Shown piece after piece: positions 54,601 through 64,000 of a DNA stretch of 64,000 bases (position 1 is its first letter; every line of letters starts with the position of its first letter). The notes beneath the pieces were generated by a model that worked only from the letters and a program-made list of their open reading frames with translations, made no database searches and had not been told where the DNA came from. Origin of the DNA: Sanderia malayensis (taxonomy: Eukaryota; Cnidaria; Scyphozoa; Semaeostomeae; Pelagiidae); NCBI GenBank assembly GCA_013076295.1, contig RQOL01000616.1:372001-436000 (forward strand), given 5' to 3'. A program made the translations under genes and the position numbers.

Positions 54601-56085
54601 CACATGATTCCACCAAAGTACAGCTGGAACTAAGTAAATAAACCAGTATCTATTTCTTTTCAATGATATCAACTATCATTCACCCAAATTACACAGGAAT
54701 ACACGCAAATACAGCTAAAAATAAGCAAAGTATACCTTTATTCACTTGTTTCCAGTGATATTAACATTCATTCACATAAAATACACATGAATCGAAGTAA
54801 ATACAGCTGGCACTAAGTAAATAAACTATTATCTATTTCTTTTAAGTGATATTAACATTCATTCCCACAAATTACACGCAAATCAACGTAAGCACAGTTA
54901 AAACTAAGTAGAGAACACTTATGTTTACAGGCTCTCAGTGATATTAACATTCATTCACACAAATTGCAAATGAATCAACGTAAATACACCTAACACTAAG
55001 TAAAGAACACATTTATTTATATGCTTTCAGTGACATTAACATTCATTCACACAATGTACAGATGAATCCAAATAAATACAGCCAAAACTAAGTAAAATGC
55101 ACCTTGGTTTACATGCTCTCACTGATATTATCAATCATTCACACAAATTAAGCATGAATCTACGTAAATACTGCTAAAACGAAGTCAAGAACACCGTTAT
55201 TGGCAAGCTCGTGATGATATGAACATTTATTCACACAAATTGCACAGAATTCCATGCAAATACAGCTAAAACTAAGTGAAGTACACCTTTTTTTACTTGT
55301 TTTTTTATATTAACAGTCCTTCACAAACCTCGCATATGAATGTGCCAAAATACAGCTGAAACTAAGTAAAACACAACTTTATCTACTTGTTTCCAGTGAT
55401 ATTTACATTCGTTCACACAATTTACACATGAATCCAAGTAAATACAGCTAAAACTAAGTAAAAATACACCCTTATTTACTTGTTTTCGGTGATCTTACCA
55501 TTCTTTCACACCCATTGCACATGATTTCATCAGAATACAGCTGGGATTGAGTAATACACCTTTATTTACTTTTTTTCACTGATATTTACATTCATCCACA
55601 CAAAATACACATTAGTCAAGGTAAACACAACAAAAACTAAGTAAATTGCACCTTGTTCTACTTGTTTATAGTGTTATTAAAATTCATTGACACTAACTAC
55701 ACATGAATTCACCGATATACAGCTAAAACTAAGTATAATTCACATTTCTTTACTTGTTTTAGGAGATGTTACCATTCACTCACACCAATTAGACATGATT
55801 CAATCAAAATACAGCTGGAATTAAGTAAAATACACCTATATTTAATTGTTTTCGGTGATATTTACATTCATTCACACAAATTACACATGAATCCAAGTAA
55901 TTACAGTTAAAACTATGTAAAGCAAATTTTATGCATTTGTTTTCGGTGTTATGAACAATCATTCACACAAACTACACATGAATCCACCAAAATACAGCGG
56001 GAGCTAAGTAAATACACCTCGACTCACTTGTTTTCAATGAAATTAACATTCATTCACACAGAATACACATGAATCCAAGTAAATG
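51601..56085. repeat. 92-bp satellite array
   Basis: Close to 50 diverged units of about 92 bases: TTTTCAGTGATATTAACATT, CATTCACACAAATTACACAT, GAATCCAAGTAAATACAGCT, AAAACTAAGTAAAATACACC, TTTATTTACTTG. Units differ from each other by many substitutions, so the array is old or weakly homogenised. It runs into the assembly gap. A reverse-oriented array is at 32766-33545. Confidence 0.95.
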
Positions 56086-56185
56086 NNNNNNNNNNNNNNN
56101 NNNNNNNNNNNNNNNNNNNNNNNNNNNNNNNNNNNNNNNNNNNNNNNNNNNNNNNNNNNNNNNNNNNNNNNNNNNNNNNNNNNNN
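56086..56185. other. assembly gap of 100 N
   Basis: Exactly 100 N separate satellite DNA from the LTR retrotransposon, so their adjacency and real distance are unknown. Confidence 1.
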
Positions 56186-57638
56186 TTTTAGTCCACAAAA
56201 TATTGCGATTACAAAGGTCAAGTGCTGAAACTGACGAAACAGGGCTAGAAGGCGTGACTGCTGGCATACCGTAAAGGTGATCGGGTGAAGAACTAGGCCT
56301 AGCGGGGGCAGATGGGGTTGGTTGAGGAGAGGTTGGAAGAGATTTTTCTACTTCAGCAAGAATAGTAGTTGTTAGATCATGTTTTAAACTACTCATGCAG
56401 TCCGACACGATAGCTTTAACCAAATCTAAGGTAACACAATCGGTGGAATCTGCCACGTGTGCAGAAACAGCAGATGATATATTATCACGTGAAAAACGAT
56501 TATTAGATGAGCGGTAAGGACGAGGAGCATTATTTGAAGTAGAATTGTTAGACTGATAGGGTGAACCAGAAAATGTACGACGAGTTTGATTACCAGGGTG
56601 GGGATTAGTATTGTTACGATCATTAAAAGCAAGAACCTCATGAATAAGGGCTTTACAATTAAATTTGAAACAGACAGAACATTTATGTATATAACCATTC
56701 TTACAGGTTTTAGAATCCAGCTCGCAACGACTGGGCGAAAAACGATTAAAGTTTTTGCAAGTTTCAGTTTTTAAATTCATACCTTGTTGAGTGTGGGCAT
56801 CAGTTTTCGGTGTACTTCTTGGAGTAGCAGTGGGTGAAGCGGTGTAAAGGACATCGGTGTGGGGAAGCTTCGTTTGGGCAGATGACATCATCGATTCGAG
56901 TCGCTTTGCACATTCGACTGTGGCCAGAAGATCGGTAAATGGCTGTTTTCGAGTCATGAGATATTTCCCAATATCGGGAAGCAGCTTTATGGAGAAGGCG
57001 TGGATCAGCTCAACTTGTGAACCATCTGGAGAACAGTGAATTCCTGGCACGAGTTTCTGTAAGGAATGCTGTGTCTCCAGGAATCGATGAGCGAAGTTCG
57101 AGACTGATTCATCCGGATTCTGGTGCAAGGAGTAATACGTGGCCAAAAGGTTGCGAATCTGTTGTTCTTTCGGAATACCACGCTGTAAGCGTAATAGCTG
57201 CAGGCAGTCATTGTATAGGGAGAAGAATTCATCGCTCGATGTTTTGTGCGATATACAGGAAGCATTTGAAAGCTCAAAAGAGCAAATAATGTCAAAGGCA
57301 CGCGAGTCTTTCTCACATTGTTGCTTCAAATACGGCAACCAAAACTTGGCAGGGATGTTAGAAAAGGATAATACCTGTGATAGCTGTTCACAAAAGCAAT
57401 CGATTTGAAGTTCACCACCCGTAAATTCTGGGAGTGTGAGGGGAGGAAGATGTAAGGCAGCTTGCGATTGCTGATCACCACGACAGCGAACTGAAGTGGA
57501 GAGTTCGTTGACGGCGTGCGAGAGGTCTGAAATTTGTTGCTGTGTCGTTCCTGTGACTTCTCGGGAAGCATGGTGTTGATCCCGAATGGCACCAGCAAGT
57601 CCATTGATCAGGCCAAGAAGTTCCTCTGGAGAAGGCAT
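56186..57638 (-). CDS. gag of an LTR retrotransposon, cut by the gap
   Basis: From MPSPEELLGLINGLAG at 57638 the minus frame is open for about 484 codons to the gap. It has an N-terminal segment with a coiled-coil look, a capsid-like region (LPPLTLPEFTGGELQIDCFC, YYSLHQNPDESVSNFAHRFL), and a Cys/His-rich region near residues 310-345 (CELDSKTC, HKCSVCFKFNC). A Ser/Pro/Asn-rich tail follows. The ESVxxFAxRF stretch is common in Ty3/gypsy gag proteins; the family assignment is tentative because the pol gene lies beyond the gap. An open frame in a region full of pseudogenes suggests a young insertion. Confidence 0.75.
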
Positions 57639-57667
57639 GACGAAGAACAAAGAATGAAGAACGAAAA

Positions 57668-57683
57668 CCGGATTCTAACACCA
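57668..57683 (-). other. tRNA primer-binding site
   Basis: Reading the minus strand, the LTR is followed by GAAG and then TGGTGTTAGAATCCGG. The TGG start (pairing with the CCA end of a tRNA) placed 4 bases after the LTR is as expected. I did not identify the tRNA. Confidence 0.7.
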
Positions 57684-57687
57684 CTTC

Positions 57688-57925
57688 TGTAATGGTGGTC
57701 GAGCTACCATTACGTAATGCAACTCAAAAAGACTCGTGCAAATAAGTGATAATCGGTTATGAATATATGTAACTGATAATCAGAGAATAAGAATAAGAAT
57801 GAATTAAATACAATTGACAAAGCTATTTATATTATACATGATTGACATTGATTGACATGAACACGTGATCACAATAATTACATGAAAACGAGGCCACACT
57901 ATAGCGAGAATGTAATCCTGTTACA
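57688..57925 (-). repeat. 5' LTR of the retrotransposon
   Basis: On the minus strand it starts TGTAACAGGATTAC and ends CCACCATTACA, 238 bases, with TG...CA ends that form a short inverted repeat TGTAA/TTACA. It includes a TATAATATAAATAG promoter-like run. It joins the outer repeats of compound copy B at 57926. The partner LTR is not in the sequenced part. Confidence 0.8.
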
Positions 57926-57929
57926 GTTA

Positions 57930-58680
57930 TGGGGGGAGGGGGGAGGGGGATGAAGTATGCGTGTAAAATTTGCTGAAATCATGGGTGTCCCAGGACTTTT
58001 GTCCCCTATTGTCTGGTATCAAATTCTTCAAACACGTCACTTATAAAGCTGGTTTTCGTGTTTTCTGGGGTTTTCAAGGGTGCTGATCTCGATGAGCATA
58101 TAAAAATTTTCTATATCATACGTATGACGTCATACTACGTGATTGCCCCATTTTTGCCCCATTTGGAGCTCTAAAGTGTTCGTGTTGTCAGAAACGAATT
58201 TTTTTTTTTGTGGAAACCATTTTGCGAAAGAGAACAAGGTATTGTGAATATATTGTGAAAAAAACGAGTCTGAAAAGGTTATAAAAGTGTCTGAAAAACG
58301 CATGCTCGTGAACTTTAAGTATGCGTGTAAAACCTGTTAAAACCCTGGGTGTCCCAGGACTTTTGTCCTTTATCAAATTCTTGAAATACATCACTTATAA
58401 AGCTGGTTTTTGTGTTTTCTGGGGTTTTCAAGGGCGCTGATATCGATGAGCATGTCAAAAACTTTCTATATATTACGCAAGACGTCAAACTAAGTGATTG
58501 TCCCATTTTTGGCCCGAATGGAGCTCTAAAGTGGTCGTGTTGTCCGATACAGATTATTTTTTTGGTGGAAACGATTTTGGCAAAGAGAAGAAGGTATTGT
58601 GAACATATTTTGAAAAATGGAGTCTGAAAATGTTTTAAGTGTCTTAAAAACGCATATTCGTTAACTTGGAACAAAAAATT
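57930..58680. repeat. subterminal tandem repeats, compound copy B
   Basis: Two units carry GGGTGTCCCAGGACTTTTGT at 57983 and 58348. After each come TCAAATTCTT...CACTTATAAAGCTGG, GGGTTTTCAAGGGYGCTGAT and a GAGCTCTAAAGTG segment. They mirror 44190-44850. Confidence 0.8.
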
Positions 58681-59043
58681 AAAACAATGCTACACATGCA
58701 CCGGAGAAAAGAGTAGAGAATAGTCACATTGAAAACGAGTAAGTTTTGCAAGCAAAGTATTGTTTATTACCTGCATGATATAGTAATACCTGAACTATGT
58801 AATCTGATTAATTGTGGCATATCTTTCAACAGTGGTTGTCCTTGAAACATGCCAGTCCATTAAAGGTATCTCTCAGCAAGGGGTGAAAACCTGGCAATGT
58901 CAAAACCATAAGAAAACAATAGTAAAACAGCAGGAAATTTCAAATTTATTTCACATAATATTACGGTTAAATCACTTACTGTTATCATTTTAACAACTGC
59001 ATGTCCACTAGCCTTTGTCCATTGTTTATACATTATTATCATA

Positions 59044-60273
59044 ATGGCATCATCATTAAAAGGCAGACACTGAAAGATATAACAAGAGGTCATTCGGTGA
59101 TACAGTCCTTGCAGCATTCCATGCAGTCACTACAGTCATGATATTACAGTGGGCTTGCTGCATGGAAAGTCATCAGGATGGTGGTGTCCATTTCCACACG
59201 TGCGTTCTGCTGGACAAGCTTCAGCGCTGGTCGAAAGTAAAGAAGCACCTACAAGAAACAAAGGACATTGTCGTACACTTCTCATGACATCCTGGCTATC
59301 GCACAGCATATGAATATGTCACAAAGCTAGATAGCCAAGTTCTGAGAAGTGAAGGTCATCCTACCTTGAAAGGTACTCCAACACCCTGCCAGCAAAGAAG
59401 AAGCGAAGCAGGACATCTGCTTCTGGTAAGAAGAGCAGCAGGTTGGGTAATTTGGAAGTCTCTGATATGATTATCTCCAACTGCATTGACTCCAAGTTGC
59501 ACTTCTTGGCACTGGCCAAGAAAAAGAAAACAGATGGTGACAGCAGGCTGTATGAGTTTGTCTTGAACAAAGGCGAGAAACGGATCAGTGAACTTGTGCA
59601 GTGTGTCTGGGCAATGGAAACAGCACAGCAAACGTTGGAGAAACGTTCAATGTCAAGAATTGACCTCTTGAAGGTTGCCTACAACGACAAGTGTGCCTGT
59701 CAAGGTGAGTGGTTGGTTTGTGCAAAGAAAATCCTTAAAAACAACAGTATCCAGCAGAGCACATTTTCTGATGCTGTTGTTAAATTACTTGCCATGGGCT
59801 GAGGAAAGGGTTGTAATATATATATTACTGGTCCAGTGAACTGCGGCAAAACATTTATTCTTGACCCCCTAAGAGTGATTTACAACACTTTTGTCTCACC
59901 TGGGACATGTTCGTATGGGTGGCTAGGGGTTGAAGAGAAAGAGGTCATTTTTCTGAATGACTCTCATTATATGCCGGCCATTTTGCCTTCGAATGACATG
60001 CTTTTGTTGTTGGAAGGCCAAATTGTTTAGTTTGTTGAGCCAAAAACCAGCTACGCCAAGGATTTGGCATTCTCCAACGACACTCCAGTGTTTGCCACAA
60101 CAAAGTCTCCCATTATTTTCATCAAAGGCTCAATTATTGATGATAAGGAGACGGAGATGATGGATGCCCGTTGGAAATACTTCTCTTTTCGCCATCAATT
60201 CAAAGCCATTGAGCAGAAGATGGTCACTCCTTGTGGTTGTTGTTTCGCAAGACTGTTGCTGGACATCGACTGA
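59044..60273 (+). pseudogene. Rep-like gene (HUH endonuclease + SF3 helicase), copy B
   Basis: The ATG at 59044 is kept, but the region that holds motif I in copy A is shortened. GVHFHTCV is the metal-binding motif; a TGA follows after about 35 codons; AYEYVTKLD supplies the tyrosine and Lys of motif III. A one-base shift near 59375 leads into 59443-59802, the linker (KRSMSRIDLLKVAYNDKCAC). A TGA (59800-59802) comes just before the helicase, where GPVNCGKTF is Walker A and VIFLND Walker B. After a TAG at about 60028 the frame continues with TPVFATTK (motif C) and ETEMMDARWK, ending at 60273. The lesions differ from those of copy A. Confidence 0.8.
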
Positions 60274-60289
60274 AATAAATGAACAATAG

Positions 60290-61150
60290 ACAGCCTGGTG
60301 AACACGTATAATCGTTTTTGTTATAATTGTGTTATTTTGCTGCATTACCTTTTGTTCTAATCAATGTCCCACTATTTATTGTATTGGTGTCTTCCCAAGC
60401 TGGGACAGTTTACACAACAGTTTACTCTAGGAAAAAGACAAATATTTCCATTCACATCTCGTAATAAATTTTGGAAATATGTATAAAAGATTTACACAAT
60501 TTATGTACATCTTTTGAAATAATAAGTGAGCATACGACTTTTGGATTGCTGAGAAATATTGAAATAACCTCCACTGTTTACACTTCCAAGGGATTGAAAG
60601 ACAAGTCATGTGACTTTGTATTCAACAATTTTGTAAACTGTCCAATCTTTCCTTCATATCTATGTTCAAGTGTTAAAATGAAATAAATAAAAATGTGTTG
60701 ATTATGTATATTAGTGATGTGCATATTTTAAGAACATTTTCATTCCTCACTGTGAAGGAGAACACCCTCTTTTTAATTATCATATACTGTAAATTGTAGT
60801 GTAAATCGTTGGGATGCATACTATTTGCCATCAGCCTGACTTCTGGTATGACCTCTTGCACCACGTGTATTTAAATCCTGGATGTGTCATTTGCAGAATA
60901 CAAGTGCATTGTATTCAAAATATTAGTAGAAGCTGGAGAGTGAAAACAAACAATGTTTTACGACATTTCAGTTCATCTCATTTGAACATACATCAAACGG
61001 GTTGACAATAGTCAATTTGTACTTACAATAATACAACAACTTCTACTTTTATTTCAATAACTTTATCCCCTGCTGCTGCAACCTACAAACAAGAATATTC
61101 TGTGCATAAATTTCTACCCAATTCTGCAACTGTATATACAATAATTTGAG
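60290..61150. repeat. non-Rep segment and spacer, compound copy B
   Basis: Reverse complement of 41850-42525 and 33592-33806. It contains GTTCAAATGA's counterpart once (TCATTTGAAC at about 60978-60987), the intact target site of the 8-kb element in copy A. Confidence 0.75.
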
Positions 61151-62225
61151 TAATACTTAGTTCTACAACCTTTATTCTTAGCAATTATAGTTAAACAATT
61201 GTACATGCTTTGAATTGGCTTGTCTATTATATTTGCATCATAATTAGTAATGGTATCTATAATTCTGAGTTTTAAATCATGAAAAGTCTCTATTGTTATC
61301 CTTCTTTCCAATGCATTCTTCTTCATTTTTCTTTTAACGTTGTGAAAAAAGTTCTCTATCGGGATGATGTCCGGGGACCTTGGTGGAATATTGACAACTT
61401 CTGCTCCAATGTTCTTCATTGCATCTCTTTCCATGGCGCTGTTCTGGCTTGGGTCCTTGTCCTTCAAAAATAAAAGTTTCTCTTTCCCTGTTAATCTCGC
61501 TCTATCTAAAAGTACTTCATGCAATGTCGAATCAATAAAGTTAGAAAAATATTTGCCATTCATGGTGGAATACTCCTCCACCAATACAGCCCCAGCACCA
61601 TAGCAAATACCTACCACATAATGACATACCCTTCCACCTGGCAGATTCTTGCTCCCCTTTGCAGTAATTTCCAGGCTTTCACCCGGCTTCCTCCATACTC
61701 TGCCTGCTGGGACAAGCACCCTCATATGAATTGGATTTATGGACGAAGGATGCTGCATCCAGGTACAGCAAGACATCCTTTGTCCAATAAGTAGGACTAG
61801 TGTTTTTCAACGCCTTTAGGGCATATGCCACCCTCTTCTTTTGTCTTTCAGAGGCAGCAGGCCTTTCCTTCTGGGTAAATGTACTGATAGGCAGAGGTAG
61901 TAAACACTCGACACAAGGTCTTCTTACTTACCTCCGTGATGTCAGACTCCTTCGCCACTTCCATCACATGGACATTAGGATTGCTTTCCCTCATAGTTTT
62001 GAACTTTCAAAGGAAGCGGTCTTTGTCCCTGTGGCTTAGAATTTCCGGCCTGCCACTCCTTTTCTTAGGGACTTTCTCTTCCAGTCCCTCTCTGCAGATC
62101 CTCTCTACGCTAGACTTGGAGATCTTACACCGTCTAGCGATCTCTCGATAGGATAGCTTCGACTCCTGCCGAAGTAAATACACGTACGCCTTCTTTCTCT
62201 TGCTGATAACAGCTTGTTTCGACAT
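61151..62225 (-). pseudogene. Tc1-like DD34E transposase, copy B
   Basis: The start at 62225 reads MSKQAVISKRKKAYVYLLRQ and continues unshifted into the helix-turn-helix (KLSYREIARRCKISKSSVER), so the N-terminus is better than in copy A. A frame change follows near 62008. YLDAASF (first Asp) lies before a two-base loss near 61730. The main catalytic frame is 61776-61114: GGRVCHYVVGICYGAGAVLV, FLKDKDPSQNS (second Asp) and SPDIIPIENFFHNV (Glu), again 34 residues apart. The segment after VWRKPGES is full length here. The usual stop after RTKY is changed to a sense codon. Confidence 0.85.
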
Positions 62226-62569
62226 TATAAAGCCTCTTCAAGCAATGAAATCACAGAAAATGAATCATAAAATCTCACTATCTTCTGCGATCAGAAAATT
62301 TTCGAAGAAATTCATCGAACGTTTCCCGGGGCAACAATTTGGAACCCGTCGTTCTCTAATTACGTAAATTCATCAAAACGAGGCTGAAACAAAAGTTTCT
62401 ATTTTAGCAATACAGTACACACTAACGAAAATAGATAGGGGCATGGTTTTTTTTTACATAACCGTACAGCCATAACCTTTTAATTCATGAATTTAAATTC
62501 CACCACCTATTAACATAACAAAATAAATGGGGCCGTTCTGTACCTATGACGTCACTGGTACAGTTTAGG

Positions 62570-62796
62570 AAAATAATGTTTGCATCATCGTGATCACCAC
62601 CCCGGAAAACCCCCTAATACCCCTTGAAAGTACCTCAATATCTATTGTACTTCGATTTTCATACCAGACAAAAGTCCCTGGGACACCTGAAAATTGCATC
62701 CCATAATGCCGTGCTTCTGCACACTTTGTTCTCTGTGAGCAGAATGTGGTCCCCCACTCCCTCCAAAATCCTGGGTGTCCCAGGACTTTTGTCTCC
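62570..62796. repeat. terminal repeat block, compound copy B
   Basis: GACAAAAGTCCCTGGGACAC at 62667 and the inverted TCCTGGGTGTCCCAGGA plus CTTTTGTC at 62769-62793 bracket a shortened version of the 31062-31331 block. Confidence 0.7.
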
Positions 62797-62879
62797 TCTT
62801 GAAGGTAGTAAATATAAAGCAGTCTCTTTCACTTCAACAGAAGTGAATGCATTCCCAAGTTGGAGATTAGCGTTTCACA

Positions 62880-64000
62880 ACATAACCATTGACATACCTC
62901 AATGGTTTTGACAAGCCATCCGAAACATAATTACCACCGTATGAAGCGTTCACGTTAAGTTTAAAGTTGAACAAGAATACATTGAGTGTACAGTATGAGA
63001 AATTTAGCGAAATGTTACAGGAATTTAAAACACTTGCACAAGATGTTGGACAAGATGTTACTGAAACAGAGCTGGAAGAAACAGTATTAAAACAATTAAA
63101 ATGGCAAAAGAAACCACTCAATGGTGCTATGAATTATGCAGAATTACACGGAAAGTGGAGAAACATGAAGTGGGAGACAATTTTAGACTATTTTAAATGG
63201 TACCATACCATGGATGTGCAACCGTACCTAGATGCGACATTGACGTATGCTGCAGAATTCTTTCGACATTGAATCAACTTATCGATGGATGGATTGAGTC
63301 TGCCAAGATTAGCAGGGAAAATTCTTTATTCCTCAAATAGAAAGGAATGATTGTTGCATGTGGTGAATAAAGAAGTCAATGACTTTTATTACAAACATAT
63401 GGCTGATGGTCCATCAATCATCTTTTCAAGAAAGGCAAAGGATGAGTACAAGGCTTTTGATGCAGGAGCATTGTATTTGTATTTTCTAGGAAAGGAAATG
63501 CCAGTCAGCGAACCAGTTGTTGGGACAGAGTCAGTACTGAATGTGGCTTTGGCGAAGCGAAAATTAATACGACAAGAACAAATCAAGAAGGGAGGAAATA
63601 AATCAACTGTTGCAAAAGAGTTTTTGGATTCGATCGATAATCAATTGAGTGTTGGTAAAGATGAATGGGCAGTTTCTATCTTGGGAAAAGTGATCTATGG
63701 TATCAACGGGAGAAGAAACACGCATTTTTGCACCATTAAAGCTTCATGTGTCAAGTATCATAGCAGATGGAGTAGGCGAACAGGCAAAGGGGATTTACGA
63801 ATTTGATGGATGTTACTGGCATGCTCATGTTAAGTGTCTTGCGAATGGAACACTAACAAGTTGGATACAAAGACGTGCTGTGTCAAACAATAATGAATCG
63901 CTCATAGCAGAAGTCATCTGTCAATTCGATAGAGCTAGATCTCAATTCTAGAAACATAGAAGTTATAAGGTAAAGCGAGTGAAAGAGTCAGAATGGACAC
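62880..64000 (+). pseudogene. family B DNA polymerase remnant (Polinton/adintovirus type), cut by window end
   Basis: Plus-strand frames in order: LPPYEAFTLSLKLNKNTLS then KFSEMLQEFKTLAQDVG (about 62935-63035), ILDYFKWYHTMDVQPYLDAT (about 63180), LPRLAGKI (63308), MADGPSIIFSRKAK and a DAGALYLYFLGKEMPVS segment (63390-63510), and FDGCYWHAHVKCL (63800-63840). The order E-x-F-x-SKL, WYNxxDVxPF, GPSIIF, DANALYLWA, FDGCYxHGH is that of protein-primed type polymerases found in Polintons, adintoviruses and related integrated elements. At least four frame breaks or stops are visible. The gene continues past the window; no partner genes (integrase, ATPase, capsid) are in view. Confidence 0.7.

Larger units (their letters stand above)
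57930..62796 (-). mobile_element. Tc1-Rep compound element, copy B
   Basis: Colinear with copy A in inverted orientation but without the 8-kb insertion and the satellite array, so it shows the ancestral layout of about 4.9 kb. The subterminal repeats lie at 57930-58680, the Rep-like gene at 59044-60273, the non-Rep segment and spacer at 60290-61150, the transposase at 61151-62225 and the other terminal block at 62570-62796. Outer flanks differ from those of copy A. Confidence 0.65.

Noticed and set aside
56083..56274. Open frames running through the N run
   Set aside because: They consist mostly of unknown bases and are not real coding evidence.

Overview
The window looks like metazoan nuclear DNA, most likely from a marine invertebrate. 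I lean towards a cnidarian or another early-branching animal because of the mix of DIRS, CR1/L2-like LINEs, THAP and FLYWCH transposases and a cnidarian-type Rep-like family. That placement is inference; nothing here names a species. The DNA is AT-rich, spliced and repeat-dense, with no operons. A run of exactly 100 N at 56086-56185 marks a scaffold gap.

The one host gene I can support lies on the + strand. Six exons (15822-16080, 20513-20580, 20849-20890, 28065-28169, 29222-29347, 29481-29526) have consistent splice phases and end in a Smr domain (LDLHGLH and VITGRG motifs). This is the 3' part of an N4BP2/NONU-1/Cue2-like gene. Its introns hold minisatellites, a LINE fragment and a THAP-transposon foldback. 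5' exons were not securely found; 4414-4515 is a weak candidate.

1-15 kb: old interspersed repeats, a TTAA-flanked piggyBac-type hairpin (5197-6768), a decayed FLYWCH/MULE transposase (about 7490-8330, minus), and a Harbinger element (about 10625-14362) that splits an older repeat and itself carries a pogo/Tigger remnant (11336-12048). 15-31 kb: the host gene and its repeat-filled introns.

31-45 kb and 58-63 kb: two inverted copies of one compound mobile unit. Each joins a Tc1-like DD34E transposase to a Rep-like gene (HUH endonuclease plus superfamily 3 helicase, as in parvoviruses and CRESS-DNA viruses), with shared terminal repeats rich in small hairpins. Both copies are broken, by different mutations. 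Copy A is interrupted by an 8.0-kb long-TIR element (33807-41839, 10-bp target duplication GTTCAAATGA, empty site preserved in copy B) filled mostly by a 124-bp dimeric satellite, and by a 92-bp satellite array inside its transposase gene.

47-58 kb: a DIRS retrotransposon fragment split by a 5'-truncated LINE and embedded in the same 92-bp satellite (51600-56085), then the gap, then the gag gene and 5' LTR of an LTR retrotransposon whose gag frame is intact. 62.9-64 kb: a decayed family B DNA polymerase of Polinton/adintovirus type running off the window. The best candidate for an undescribed system is the Tc1-Rep compound unit.
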